A stretch of 53,068 nt of DNA from Branchiostoma floridae (GCF_000003815.2 NC_049980.1:4761386-4814453); one strand, 5' to 3'. Positions 1-13,212 are shown, counted from the stretch's first letter. Translations and numbers: made by a program. Notes: generated from the sequence alone by a model not told the origin.

Positions 1-629
1 CTCCATTTCGACACGATGGGCGAGCACAACTTCTGCCTACGTGAGTTAGAGAAGTTCCTCGGACAGGAGGGTCTGAGCTGTAACAAACACGAGATGAAGG
101 GCAAGGAGCTCATGAAGAAGGTCAAGACCAAGGCTGACCGGCAGAAGCAGCTGGAGAGGTTCTTCAGGATCAACTTTGCCCAGGTCTGTATCTTTATACT
201 TATCGTTATCTGTATGGCTGAATGAATGAATTAATGAATGAATGAATGAGTGAATGAATGAATGAATGAATCTATATCCTTATTTCTAGCTAATAGTATC
301 TAAACTCTCTCGACGACAATTGTTTTCTTCCTGACTAAAAGCTATAAACCAGCCTTTAAAACAAATTTCCACCGCTATCTCCGTGCAGTTATTTCCGACT
401 TCTTAGTGCATTGCCTTGCATCTCGTTAAAAACAGTTTTAGTCTGTATTAATCTATAAAATCTATCTATAGTATATATAAACTTTCTATCTATATTTATA
501 TTATCTATCTATAGCATCCATACTATTTCTCTAATCTACATCTACATTCAACCGTATCTATCTTTCTATCTGCAGTATTTACACTACATTACACAATATA
601 TACATCTCTCTCTCTCTCTCTCTTTCACC

Positions 630-699
<70 letters not shown>

Positions 700-3600
700 A
701 AAAATGTATAGTGATATAGATAGATAAAGAGATAGATAGATAGTTGTTCCAAACTGTACATGTACGCTTACTAGAATAATGATTATCTACCTATCCATAC
801 AGTTTTTACCTGCATAAGTTCACTAGTATAATTATGTTAAAGGCTCATTTTCACAATTGGAGTCGTTTGTAGCTTCATCTTTTTTCTTAATAAAAAGCTG
901 ACAACCACTAACACACCGTACAGGCCTTCAACGAAGACAACCCAATCGATGACCAGATGAGCTTCCGCGAAGCTCAGGAGGTCCTTTCTTGCGAGCTGAC
1001 CAAGGCAGAGTTTGCTCAGTGCCTGTCCATGAAGTCGGACTCCATCTTCGTGGAGCAGATGTTCAACTTGGTGGACAAGGACAGCAGTGGGTACATCAAC
1101 TTTCGGGAGTTCCTCGACGTCATCGTCATCTTTGCCAAAGGTTTGTTTCCCAATTTGTAAATGACTACTAATTTTGAAACTGGCCTACTATTACTATTCT
1201 TTTCCGAAAATATATCGTTATATTTACTTATAAAGGCAAAAGTGGAAAAATCAATACTGAATTCGTAGAAAAATCAAAATCTTTGTTTAACCTTCCCGAG
1301 ACCACTTAGATTTCATATGAAGGGAATTTTGAGGAGGATGCAAACTATTTATTTGCACACCCGCATTAGGTGTTGGGTTTTCAAAGGATGCCATCCATTT
1401 AATTGAATCTAAAACTAAGAAACTCACTGGTTTAAATCATCGAACATCAGGATTTATCACTATTTTAAAATGAGTGAGTTGTGTTGGTAGAAGGTGATAA
1501 GATATAACACATGGCTCTTTTCAAACATATGGAGGGCAAGTGATCGCCCTCGATTATTTGTGTACATGTAGACGTCCGAAACTAAAATGACTAGTATGTT
1601 GAAATTTGAACACGGACCATTTCATGAGTAAGCCTGTTGAGATGATCATGATGGTTATGATGATGAAGCCTGTTAACCACGATCTGTTTACCTATACCTA
1701 CCAGGTACAGGGGATGACAAGGCCAAGCTGATGTTTAACATGTACGACGTGGACGGAGATGGGAAGCTCACCAGGGACGAATTCAAGAACATGCTCAGGT
1801 GAGTGACAGAAACTCCTGACCAATGTCAGTTACTTTGCTACGTGTTTCATAACTCCTTGAATCTTTGTCTCTTTCAACACACAATCATGTTCATTGCTCT
1901 GTTTTGCTACTCTGTACACATCTTACTCGAGTAAAGAGTCACAAATGACCTCATGCATTTGGGGACAGAAAGGGACAGAATATGATGCTAAGTTGAGAAC
2001 CACACTGAGTATTTGGAGAATCTAAATATTTCAAGTCTTTGCATTTGCATAGCAATTTGGTGGGTTATCAGTGTGAGATTAAAAAATCCGCCCTTCGACA
2101 GATCTTGCTTAGTATCACTGACGACATATTGTGGTTGCTACCTCAAACTTCTTACAGTTTCCAAAATCATATGTCGAGATGCATGTCAATGATTAACTGC
2201 TATCTAGCTCATGTCAAGAAGCATAAGGGAAATTTTGCCACGTTGTAGCTATAGGTAGATGATGGACATGGTTAAGGGCTAGAATTGGAACATAGACTAA
2301 TATGCAAATTTAAGAAAACCTATTTGCTGAGTCAACAATGGACATAGTCAACCAACACATAAGTGGAGCAGGTGCAGCTGAAAGTGCTGTTAGACTCAAT
2401 GATGCAAGGTGGGAAACGGAACACGAGTGAACAAACAAACAGGTAAACAACTGTTTATTCTACCATACAGGTCGATGATGGACATGGTGAACACGGAAGT
2501 GGAACAGGACCAGTTGAACGAGCTCGTGGACGCCATGATGAAGGCAGGTGGGGTGAGTGACCAGGAGATCCTGACGCTTCAAGACTTCCTCGGCATCCTG
2601 GGGGACCAGAAACACGCCCTGAACAAAGCGGGACTTCACATGGATCTACCAGGTAAGACAGTTTCAAGTCCACAAAATAGAAGGAGCTGGACATTATTGT
2701 AGATTGTAAAATGTACGCCGAAAAGCAGTTACTAGTACAAGATAAAATCTGATATAAAAGATATCAAGTCGTTTGAGTAACTGCTATTTGGCGTATCCTG
2801 GACGTCTAACCCTCATCGACGCATTGTAAAGAAAATAAATAATTGAAGTGTATCAGATGGAGAGGGTTATACTTTCTATTTGACTGTATTAATGTAAAAA
2901 TTGTCCGTTTCCTAGAAAATAAATGTACCACATTTTCTATATTTCTGGTGTTTTTAGACGAACACAACATTAGAAACATTATCTTTTTCTACATCCCCGG
3001 TTAGCTTAGTTGAAGACATTTGTCTTTAATTAATTTTGAGCGAAATGTCACCCCATTCGAAGAAAAATGAGCTCATTAAAACCGCTTGCATTGATTTATG
3101 AATCACCCAGGCATGTTTAGCTTGTATATTGTTGTATATACTTTTATTTTCATACATGTTTGCTGAATTTTAGTTAATTAAACAACATGTATTGCCTATA
3201 TTCAACAGCCAGCTATCGACGGACAAGCGGTACGTAATATCCCCCATGCCCTCGCGTGCCACCATATCGGCTACTTTAACTTGCATGTTACTCGGTGGTC
3301 CTCTTTAGATATCTACTGGTTGTAGCGAAACCCCAACACCCTCTTAACTTAAAAAAACAAAAACATCAAGAACAGCCAGTAGTAAACAAATTGCTTTTGG
3401 TAGAATGAATAAACAAAAACATAAAAGATTGATTTCCCAATATGATGACTATTGCGTTCCACAATCCCCAAAGGTGATGGCATATCAAGAACTGTTTAGT
3501 AAAACACCAAGTACGTAAACAAGTTCGGAAACATTTTTTTTAGTTGAAAAAGAAAAGCTAACTCTAACATCTTCTTCAGGTAACAATATCAAGATTCCTG

Positions 3601-6600
3601 ACAAGGTTGTTGGGCCCAGACCAGGTCTGAGGAGGGAGAGTACCATAATTCGAGTTGGCCAAGTGCACCAAGCCTACAAGTAAGTGACAAAGAACGTGTT
3701 CCATATTTAGGCTAATACGATTTTATCAAAGATATTCGCGTAAACATAAGTTTTCGGCCGTTTCAAAAATAAAGTTTATGACCATACTTAAAATCGACAA
3801 AGCAGGTAGCGAAATGAAAAAAAAAATGCCGTAAATTATGGAAATATGGAAAAATAACAAGTTCAATTTCGAAGTCAGAGAAAAAGGTGTGAAATAACAA
3901 TAAAAAAATACTAAGACTTACCAGGCAGGTTCTGTCGGCAGGCATCCTCCTTACATCTTTGAAATTGAAAATGTACAGCAAACAATTACAAAAAAAACTG
4001 GACCAGGAATGTTTAAAGATAGGGGTGAAACTAAATGATTTGAAACGTTTACTGTCTTCCCAGCTACGCACTCGGGTACGGTTTACAATCAAATTATAGT
4101 CATTTCTCATTTTTCTGGTAAGAAATTCGCATTTTGTTCGTGTTCTTTTTTACCACAGTAAAGAAGCGGGAGACTCAGAGTTGCGTCGTCGTCACACGCT
4201 GGCAGCCCCACCGTCCGTGCAGCGCCTGAGCTTCGGCACTAAGTCCAAGGTCTACACCGCCAACAAGCTGACTCAGCGCCTCAACAGCTTCACCAGCAAG
4301 GTGCAGAACAACAAGCTGCAGATCTTCTGGATGACCTTATATCTGTTGGTGACTGCTGGGATTTTTATTGAAAGAGCTTACTGTGAGTGTTCTATTCTTC
4401 TTTATCATTTGTTATCTCCATGAAGAATGGAGGTATTTTTTTATTGTGTGCTGTGTTTCCAAATATTTGTTGTCAGCCTTTAGAACATATGCCTCGAATG
4501 TAATCATTTTTGGTATGTGGGTAGAAGTTTAGAAGACAAAGGTCAAGATTGATTTCGGGCCCAATGGTGTGTGACCTTGGTACTGCAGCAGAAATTCTAA
4601 TGCTTTTACCTTTTGTCTTGGGTGCAGAAAACAATACTTTAGTCCAACGTTCCAAGGGTCATCAAAGACCTTGTGATTCTTACCGTTTGTTGTATTAAGT
4701 TTTCGAAATAAAAAGTTGTTTCGAAAATAAATGTACATATTACTTTAACAACATAAGTCAGACACCACAGGTTTTCTTTAGAATGACTGCCCACTTGGTC
4801 ATGATGAATGATGTTTACAAGACGTAAAACGTCTACTAACATTCATTAATTTTCATGCTATTTATAGTCTACTCTGTGGAACGTGAGCACGCGGGACTGC
4901 GGAGGATCACGGGGTTCGGTGTGTCGGTGACGCGCGGCGCGGCCAGTGGGCAGATGTGGACCTACTCCGTCATCCTCCTCACCATGTGCCGCAACACCAT
5001 CACCCACATGCGGGAAACCTTCCTGCACAGATACATCCCATTCGACTCCGCCATCGCCATGCACAAGATTGTCGCCATGTCTGCGCTCTTCTTCACAAGT
5101 AAGCATGTTTTACCTCCGTGAAAATTAAGTTTTCTATGATATGTAGGTTTATTTGCTTGTTTGTTTTGAGATAAGCAAGTAAGCAAGCAAGTTTTGGGAC
5201 ACATCTTGGTAAGACAAAAGTCAAGGTCGATTTTGGCTACCTAGTGGCTGACCTTGGTACTGCATCATCTTTTGTCCAGAAAAGGCTATGGTCTTGATAT
5301 TTTAGCTTCCGCCATTCATTGTACACAGACGATATTACTTTTAAAAAATCATGTAGTTTTATGCAATCGCCTGGTGAGGTGATCAGGTCAAAAGAAAAAG
5401 GCGTTGGACCTGGCATTGCAATTGTCCCTTGATTTCCATTAAAGGACAGAAAATGCACAATACAGATACAAAATGAATACATTGACAATACGATTGTTTC
5501 CATGTATTTTGCATTTGCCCTTGGAATTAATGTAAACCTTTTGATTTTTCATCTTGTCCAGTTATGCACTGTTTTGGCCACGGCATCAACTTCTTCCACA
5601 TCTCCACTCAGCCAGCGGACGATCTGACCTGCCTTTTTAGGGACTTCTACCACAGGTAAAGTTGGGACCTTTAAACTTTAATAGTCTAACATTTGATGGG
5701 TTAATCATAAGGACCTAAAGTGTACCCTTATTAAAGTACGTAGGAAGGCAAATTTTCCAGTAATTAGTACTGAACGGGTAAATGTTTGAGAAATAAAATA
5801 GTTTTGGCAGGACGAATAGATTTTTATGACCACGTCCTTTGTTTCGTGTGAAATAAAAGAACTACGTCAATATAGGCAGTATATCAATTTAATTTTGTAT
5901 TAAAACAATTAAGGGCTGTGAGGTTTGGAATAAAGTCAATTGTTTCTTTTATTTTACTTAATACTGTTTCTGTTATACTCAGGTCCTTTGATCTGCCAAA
6001 GTTTCACTATTGGCTATACGAGACAACCACGGGTGAGTGGAATATTTCAATGAATCGTATGACCTTACACTTGAATATCCATTTTAAACGATAAGAAGAT
6101 TTTGTAGTATCTTATATATTTGTATTTTTGAACAAAAATGTGTTTGCAGTTAGCGCGTTACATGCATGTTCGTAACATTAAATTGATGATAAGATTTTTT
6201 TCTTCACAACCGGAATATTTGTACCATATTTACCTTAATTCTAGCTCCTGTCACCTTCCACTGAGTAATTCTGAAATTGATGGTTCATCAATGGTTCATA
6301 TTTGGCTGCAGAATAGGTGTCGTTGCTTACAGACATAGCGTAACGTGTTGTTGTGTTATTTATAGATCCTCTGCCTAAAGAAAGAATTCGCACCTTGTTA
6401 GTAAAAAAGCTTCTTACAACACCAACTTATACGGATCAAATTCTTCAACGACCACTGTCGTCTTCTTCAGGATCAACAATGATCAATCCCGTAAACTCGT
6501 GAAAAAATTGCAGACACGTGATCTTATTGACATGTGATCTTACGGATGCGTGACGTCAGCAATTGGTCAAACGTGCCAGGAAGCTCATACGTTACAAAGC

Positions 6601-9600
6601 CATGAGACAAAAGTTTAGCATTGTAATTTGATGTCTTCTAACACAGATGAGCTTCCATGAAAGAACATTGTTATCAAGTAATGGGATTATTCACAGATTC
6701 ATTTACCTCTTATATCAGGTATGACCGGAGTGCTGCTCGTTCTGCTCCTGGCTGTGATGTACGTGTTTTCGACCCAGTACGCCAGGCGCTACGTGTTCAA
6801 GGCCTTCTGGTTCACCCACAACCTGTACCCGATCCTGTACATCCTGACGATAGTGCACGGGTCCGGCCATTTAGTGCAGGTACGTCTAAAATTTTACCCT
6901 AACACCGTGACGGTCAACTCTCTATTAATCAAAGACAGGACAAGAAGTCTCTTTAAGATATTTTTTTTAGGTAGAACATAGACACAACTTTGCATAAAAG
7001 ACGTTTTTCCGTCTATGTTATATAATTTTGTGAATAAGACAGAGTATCTACACCCATTAGGCTAAATATCGAAACACAATGAATGGCTATATCATCTAGT
7101 TCATGCACATAAAGCGATGTTACATGTATATCTACACACTCAGATGAAAAGTGAACAATTTATTAAAACGTGATTGGGTGAAAAAAAGTCTTGCAAAGAG
7201 ACGGGAAAAGTTAGCCATGGGTAATAAGGATGTTTCAGCGTAGTACATATACCATTGCTGAATAGTATTATCCAAAAGTTTCAAATATTTTAAGTCAAAA
7301 GTTAGTCTAATTGATTAAATCCCATAACTGTCTGTCTGGTTAACATGTTCATATACTTCGTTCTTCATTTTTTAACCTCAAAATTTTAAACTTTAATGTA
7401 TGGCACACGTGTTTTCATCACACAGGAACCTTACTTCTACTACTTCCTGCTGGGTCCGCTCGTCCTCTTTACCCTGGACAAACTCGTGTCCATCAGCCGC
7501 AAGAAGGTGGAGATTCCGGTGCTCAACGCCGAACTACTGCCGTCTGGTGAGTTAATGGTTTCATACAAAAGCACCCTCTATCTGTTTCTGTTGTTATTGC
7601 AGCGGGTACTGAACATGTTTTGAGTAAGTCCATGTTGATTTACTTGATCGTATCTTCGAAGCCTAGAGACATTATGTTTGAGTCGACAATCCGACGTTGT
7701 GCCCTTGCAATCCTGAAATGCACTTTTTACGAGTTTGATTACTTTGCACAGGTAAATGTAGTACGTATAATAACCTCGAAAATAGTTTCATCTGGTTGGT
7801 AGAATATAGGAGAATTCTTTTTACACAACTAGCACTGTGGCAGCATGTAACCTACTGTCTACTGTTACAGTACTTATTGAAATCAGTAGGAGACCTTTCC
7901 AGTGTGAGTTGATCTACGGAATCTGCTCGGATATACAGCTTGTACTCTACAGTACAAACCCGTTGTGTTACACCATGAAGCGGTTTCCCGTGTATGTTAT
8001 ATGAAATACCATTTCACTTTGTTAAAAAATATTTCTTTATAGCCGTTACGATGCTGGAGTTAAAACGGCCGGCAAACTTCGACTACAAGTCCGGCCAGTG
8101 GGTGCGCATCGCCTCGGCTGCCCTGGGAAACAACGAGTACCACCCCTTCACGCTGACGTCAGCACCGCACGAGGACACCCTCAGCCTCCACATCCGGTCT
8201 GTCGGACCCTGGACCAACAACCTCAGGAAGGTGTATGATCCGGCAAAGATAGAAGGCCACGAACTCCCTATGGTAGGTGTATTTGTTTAAAACTGGTTAG
8301 ATACAAAAGCTTTAGATTATATTTAATAATGATAGTATTAGCCGATGAACAAAGCCTCGAAGGTATTGTTTAGAAAATATGCACTCTTCTGATTGCATTG
8401 AAGATCGAAATTTTCATACCTACAGTTCTTGAATCCTGTCATTGGTACAGATTTAACTCCCGCCCTTGACGTCATAGTAAAGTCAGCGGCCGATATGGAA
8501 CCTGGTACCATGCCTCGCTGAAACGTTCATTTAAGAAGCAAACAATGCATAAAACATATCATCTTAAATCACATATGATTGTAATTTTTTGTTATTTCTG
8601 CTTTTGAGCTTCTCAGGAGTACGATTTAGATGGCCGTGATGTCTAATAAGCATTAAAAATCTACACAAATTCAGATAATATGTTATCTATAGATATTTTA
8701 TAGATAACATATTCTGGAAACTTATGTGACAATGTATTTTGCTGTTTTTTTGCTTTGTCAAAAAATTAATTCCTAATTTTTATGCATTTCATTTTATTTG
8801 TTTACTCATTTTTGACACTTTTGTAGCAATTAAGGTACATTGTCCTAGTCTTAACACTTTCTGAAATTCATTTTTAATACATTCTTACAAGGAGATAAGC
8901 ATTGTTGCATATCATTGTCGACCTTTGGCGTGGACCAGACGACTGGGCAGCACACAGGCAAATAAGACTGCTGCTTCCTCCTTTATGACAGTAATTGTGA
9001 CCTACCTAACATGATGATAAACATCAGAATTTCATAGTGAGCTATCTGACAAATATTTCCCCATAGGTGTTTGTTGACGGTCCCTACGGGGAGGGGCACC
9101 AGGACTGGTACAAGTTCCCCGTGGCCGTGCTGATCGGAGGCGGGATCGGGGTCACGCCCTTCGCCGCCATCTTGAAGGACATCGTGCACAAGTCGGAAAT
9201 GGGCGCCAAGTTTGTTTGCAAGAAGGTAAATAATCTATTTAGCTTACTGCTAACATGCTTTTTGTATTTGTAGACAACTTCATTCTTTTGTATCTCTTTG
9301 TTTGTATTCTTCCTGGCTGCCCCTTCCCCAAAAGAAAACAAATTGTTGATATGCTGATATGATTCAAGGTCATAACTTTACAACAAAGTGATTACTGGAT
9401 CTAGCAACAGATGTTTTTGTAGCATTGAAAAGTGAGTTTCTAATGGTTTTTTCGTAGAAAATAATGTATTTCTTGAGTTTATTTGTTTGCATTGCACACC
9501 TGACAAACCACTCTATGGCCTAACAATGTCACACAAGATATTTTACTGAACGGCAAAAGCTGCATAATATCAGGGCATATTTGTTTGATACATTCACTCC

Positions 9601-11659
9601 AGGATGGCCCCTACTCTTTTTGATGAGTGTGTTACGTGCTCAAATTGTGTCTCTTCTTAAACACGGGATTTCCAGTTAGCGTCTTATGTGAGGAACATCC
9701 CTAAAAGCAGTTTCAAGAGTACTCAATGAAGTTATAAAAGTCGTTCAAGAAAGTGCCTTTGACAAGGACAAATAGTAAGATTCCGAATTTTGGTTCTGGT
9801 CCAAACACTCCAACCGTTACGCCAATCAACAAGACGTCACTATAAATACCTGTCACAGACAAGAGAACTTGATATGCATCATTCATTTCCCTCCTCTAGA
9901 TTTACTTCCTGTGGGTGACTCGGACCCAGAAGCAGTTCGAGTGGCTGACTGACATCATCCGGGAGGTGGAGGAGAAGGACAAGAACGACCTGGTCAGCGT
10001 GCACATCTTCATCACACAGTTCTATCAGAAGTTCGATCTCAGGACTACCATGTTGGTAAGGACACGTGTTTGTTTGTTTGTTTGGTCAGCGTGCACATCT
10101 TCATCACTCAGTTCTACCAGAAGTTCGACCTCAGGACCACCATGTTGGTAAGGACACGTGTTTGTTCGTTTGTTTGTTTGGTCCGGTCAACAAGTATGAT
10201 AGCATCTTTCTACACAAAGTTCGACCTTAGGACTTCAATTCTTACCAGATATGTGTTTGTCTATTCGTATGTTAATAAACTCTTCTGGAACCCATAGAAT
10301 ATGCTTGGTAACATTTCTACAACACAGTTTTCCTACTTATCCAGCTTCAGATGTAAAAAAAAGCAAAGTTGTGTAAAAAAATTGTTTCTAAGGACAATCA
10401 TGCTAGTAGGGATTCTTATGCTTTGCATATGTGCCTGTATATACGTTTTTTGTATGTTAGATATTATTTCTTTCATGGGAGACAATTATATTGTCGAAAT
10501 TTGTCTCTGTAGTCTTTTGTTTATCACTGTATTAACATGATTATAAGGCAGTAGGGGACCGCATGTCCTGTTGCTCTTCATGAAAACGATGAGCCTGCTG
10601 TGCTCTAAGGGCAAATGAGTTCTATTTCCAAAAATATTGTTGTATGTTGACATCGCGGGAAATGCCCGTGGAAGCAGTGATATTTTAGCCTTAGTGGACA
10701 TTTGCTTTTTTTTTTTAAATAAAATGTGTTTAACAGACAAAATAAAGTCATTGTGATGATTGATGCGTTTACGACACGGGGAAATAACAAGTGAATTAGA
10801 AGCCTTTTTGTCTAAGTTTGAGCTTTGAAATCCATTAAAGCGGCTTTTCCTCTAACCTCTCTAGTACATCTGCGAGCGCCACTTCCAGCGCATCTCCGGA
10901 CGGAGTCTGTTCACCGGCTTGAGATCCATCACACACTTCGGCCGTCCTGACTTCCAGTACTTCTTAACTTCACTACAGGAGGAACATCCAGAGGTCAGTC
11001 TACAATCTTCATAGCATATGTAAGACTGACTTCGCTGCTTTAAATTAAAAAGCTTGTCATGGAAGTTTGGTCCACACATATAGGGTTCCATTGGCGGAGA
11101 TTTTGCAATCTAAGCGTTGACTTGTATCCAATTGATTATTTTTTTGCCAAAATCTACCGGCCGTATCAACGTAGGAAGCCTGATGGAGGCTACAATGTTC
11201 AGCCATATTATCTATGGCGAAATGATTTTCTTTTCCAATCCTACCCTAATGAAATATATAAAGTTTCTAAAGCCTCACTATTTGACATTAAGATCCCGAA
11301 ATTGAAAGTATTCTCGAGAGAAAAATCTTCATGTGAATGGCCTTTACAACAACCATTTTCGCATGACAATGAAAATCACCCTTCGCTGCCTGGATCCCTC
11401 TATAATAGATATTATATTATTCGCTGATTTGATTGCCTCTATGTATCATTTACCATCGTACCAACTTAAAATGAATGCTGGTAGGGAATTGATATAGGCT
11501 TTCCTTTACATATTTTCTGTGATTTTGTTTCAGACGCTGTTTGGAGTGTTCAGCTGCGGACCTCCACCAATGACAGCTGACGTTGCAAAAGCCTGTAACG
11601 AGATGAACAAGCTTAGCTTTGGCGACGTGTCCTTTATCCACCACTCTGAGAACTTCTAA
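1..11659 (+). CDS. DUOX: Dual oxidase (DUOX), C-terminal 825 codons, 5' part outside window
   Basis: Exons: 1-183, 924-1140, 1705-1798, 2471-2652, 3209-3229, 3580-3679, 4159-4382, 4868-5098, 5562-5655, 5983-6032, 6719-6879, 7426-7546, 8043-8272, 9067-9225, 9900-10055, 10865-10993, 11534-11659. All have GT donors and AG acceptors, and phases join without a stop. Domains, numbered from the first codon seen: EF-hand loops at about 112-123 ([12 protein letters not shown]) and 148-159 ([12 protein letters not shown]); ferric reductase helices with histidines at 406 and 420, and at 499 and 512; FAD motif HPFTLTSAP at 593; NADPH motif GGGIGVTPF at 660; CGPPPM at 792; C-terminus SENF. By family knowledge DUOX is a membrane enzyme that passes electrons from cytosolic NADPH through FAD and two hemes to oxygen, giving extracellular H2O2, with calcium control through the EF-hands. 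The N-terminal peroxidase-like domain should lie upstream. Two EF-hands before the oxidase core identify DUOX; NOX5 is the alternative but fits less well. Confidence 0.95.
219..272 (+). repeat. (AATG)n tetranucleotide repeat in DUOX intron
   Basis: About 13 units of AATG with a few point differences, starting 36 bases after the donor of the first exon seen. Confidence 0.9.
605..693 (+). repeat. Compound (CT)n-(AC)n microsatellite in DUOX intron
   Basis: About nine CT units, a short CACCCG spacer, then some 31 AC units. It produces spurious low-complexity reading frames on both strands. Confidence 0.95.
2249..2415 (+). pseudogene. Two decayed copies of the DUOX exon at 2471-2652
   Basis: In the intron just upstream of the real exon, 2249-2300 and 2331-2415 both resemble its first 50-90 bases, including the acceptor-side AGGT, the GATGGACATGGT stretch and, in the second copy, the later GTGGA.CAGG and ATGATG.AAGG blocks. 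Small insertions break the reading frame. They look like old tandem exon duplications that have lost coding ability. Confidence 0.65.
3209..3229 (+). other. 21-nt micro-exon of DUOX, possibly optional
   Basis: A 21-base segment is bounded by TTCAACAG and GTACGT. It encodes seven residues and keeps phase 1, so the reading frame is open with or without it. It lies in the linker between the EF-hand part and the first membrane helix, a region that varies in length among DUOX proteins. No transcript evidence is available here; the call rests on splice signals and phase only. Confidence 0.5.
4525..4640 (+). repeat. Dispersed repeat, copy 1 of 2 in DUOX introns
   Basis: AGACAAAGGTCAAGATTGAT and GTGACCTTGGTACTGCA occur in this intron and again, with changes, in the next intron at about 5207-5280 in the same orientation. 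No coding potential; family unknown. Confidence 0.55.
5205..5285 (+). repeat. Dispersed repeat, copy 2 of 2 in DUOX introns
   Basis: Shares AGACAAA.GTCAAG.TCGATTT and CTGACCTTGGTACTGCATCA with the copy at 4525-4640, same orientation. Confidence 0.55.
8677..8713. repeat. Perfect 15-bp inverted repeat (hairpin) in DUOX intron
   Basis: AATATGTTATCTATA at 8677-8691 is followed by a 7-base spacer and its exact reverse complement at 8699-8713. Very AT-rich, so it would extrude easily. It may be a chance AT palindrome or the relic of a small element. Confidence 0.8.
9590..9735 (+). repeat. SINE-tail-like dispersed repeat in DUOX intron
   Basis: The order CCCCTACTCTTTTTGATGAG, then ACGTGCTC, then CTCTTCTTAAACACGGGATT and a GTCTTATGTGAGGAAC end matches, with changes, the blocks at about 15910-16030 and 48070-48150. 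It is therefore one member of a dispersed family; in the last copy this motif adjoins a tRNA-like head. Confidence 0.5.
10084..10420 (+). repeat. Decaying tandem copies of the 3' end of DUOX exon 9900-10055 with its splice donor
   Basis: The last 64 bases of the exon plus its GTAAGG donor and the following GTTT-rich tract (9992-10083) are repeated at 10084-10179 with only silent-type differences. Two more degenerate copies follow at about 10180-10290 and 10300-10420. The first copy keeps a usable donor at 10148 and a T-rich tract ending in CAG at 10089, so it could be read as a 58-nt exon. That exon would shift the frame. Confidence 0.75.
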
Positions 11660-11779
11660 ATACCACCATATGTTACATTTATAACCTCCGTGTTGGAACA
11701 CATTGTTATTTCTACCATTAGAAAGTGCCTTTTCACTTCGCGAATCTTTGGGTTCTAAAAGTTTGTGTACTAATTACAG

Positions 11780-12065
11780 ATTTGAACTAGAAAGGTAAAA
11801 TTCGCTAGCAAATATATACGGTTTACTTTCACATGTTGTAATCTAGCACTGACAACTGTTTTGTTTATTCTTACTCAAATACATTTATATTTAGTGATCT
11901 GAGCCCCTCCAGCCCTGTGCTAAGCTAAATTATTTGCTACATTTTGTAACTGAACACCACACGGTGCCTGCTACTTTACCGGTAACCATGGTGACAGTCG
12001 TCTTGTTCAGTTCGTTGACCATATTTGCTTGGAGAAGAAACGTAGCAAAAACAATATGTTTTCCT
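11780..12065 (-). repeat. Dispersed repeat in the DUOX 3' region, inverted relative to its partner at 19435-19728
   Basis: Read on the - strand, this 285-base stretch matches 19435-19728 almost end to end. Shared blocks include ACATATTGTTTTTGCT, GTCACCATGGTAACCGGTAA, AAGTAGCAGGCACC and TACCTTTCTAG. No coding potential. The partner sits in intron 1 of sulfatase gene A. Confidence 0.75.
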
Positions 12066-12204
12066 TTCGTGAAGGTAAACATACATAGTTGAAGTTCTCA
12101 AACACGGTTTCAAAGATTTGCTGATTGTTCAGCTATAGAAAGTAGATTTATCGTTTAACTTACGTTAAGTAACAAATATCTAGTTAGTACAGGCTGTAAC
12201 GTTC

Positions 12205-12213
12205 CTGTGTTTG

Positions 12214-12257
<44 letters not shown>

Positions 12258-12263
12258 GTGTGT
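12205..12263 (+). repeat. (TG)n microsatellite
   Basis: About 25 TG units with one C interruption, in the presumed DUOX 3' UTR. Confidence 0.95.
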
Positions 12264-12587
12264 AATATAATATTATACACGGACACACCCGTCTTATTGT
12301 GGAACAGTCCAGTAGACACCATGTTTGACATACTAGTAGTTGGTGGTATAGACTGAACTCAAACCATTACAGGCATTTAAATGTATTTATAATACAGTTA
12401 ACTGTAGTATTCACTATGTGGTTTGTCGCCATGTGTGCCTTAACGTTATATTTGAAAGTCGGTGTTGTTGAACATTTTGATGTGTATTGCTATAACTAAG
12501 GTGTGAATAGAAGTCCAGGGGACGTTATATTAAATTTGATTGTTGTGTTGTCTCGTCAATGAAGACGAATCATTGCAAGTTGTTGTG

Positions 12588-12593
12588 AATAAA
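12588..12593 (+). terminator. Candidate polyadenylation signal of DUOX
   Basis: AATAAA lies 929 bases after the DUOX stop codon and is followed within 30 bases by a T/GT-rich stretch. The 3' UTR would then be about 950 bases and would contain the dispersed repeat at 11780-12065 and a TG microsatellite. Confidence 0.45.
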
Positions 12594-12639
12594 AGTGATG
12601 TCATTATAGATTGTTTTGGCATTTTTTTTAAATTAGAGC

Positions 12640-13212
12640 TGAGGTATGTGGAAAGTTAAAATAGAATTAGCAATGCTTTTTTCTGACCACTGCCCTGGCC
12701 CTTTAAGTAGGTAGAAACTCTCTAGTTGGGATACATGTAAGTTGTGAGCTCCAGTGTGCACCTAAGCGAGATTTGTCTCGAGATACTTCCGTCGTGATAA
12801 CGCGAGATCTTGTTACTGCGCCGGCCACAGCAACAGCTGATTACAACTTGTTACCAATGCCTTTTAGAAAATTAAACAATTGATTAACCCTAACTAAAGT
12901 ATCTGCCTTACAAAACGTAGATTTCTACCTCTCAGAATGGCACAAACCTTATGGGCCACCACTGCGAATATCACTGTTTTGCATGTGATGTTTTTTTTTT
13001 TGCAAACTCATGTCCATGGGGCTTATTGCAAGTGACCCAAAACCAAATGAATTGAAATGATTGAATTTGGTCTAAATACAGGTAATTCTAAATGATCTAA
13101 ATAGTCTCATACCGATATTCAGTGGTTGATTGTACATACGGTACAGAATAGGGTACTAAATCTATGTTACTATTGCGGCGTTTGGCCTCTACAGTTAAAT
13201 GAATGTCCCATT
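12640..13212. other. Intergenic stretch, no gene seen
   Basis: No reading frame, splice-bounded exon or tRNA-like box could be supported. A T-run at about 12989-13002 is followed by an AATTGAAATGATTGAA stretch that could be a worn retroelement tail. Confidence 0.5.

Noticed and set aside
3763-4110. 115-codon - strand frame in a DUOX intron
   Set aside because: Phe-rich translation of an A-rich intron; no motif.
11059-11427. 122-codon + frame in the last DUOX intron
   Set aside because: Composition looks protein-like, but no motif, repeat or second exon was recognised and it lies in an intron between well-supported exons. A protein search would settle it.
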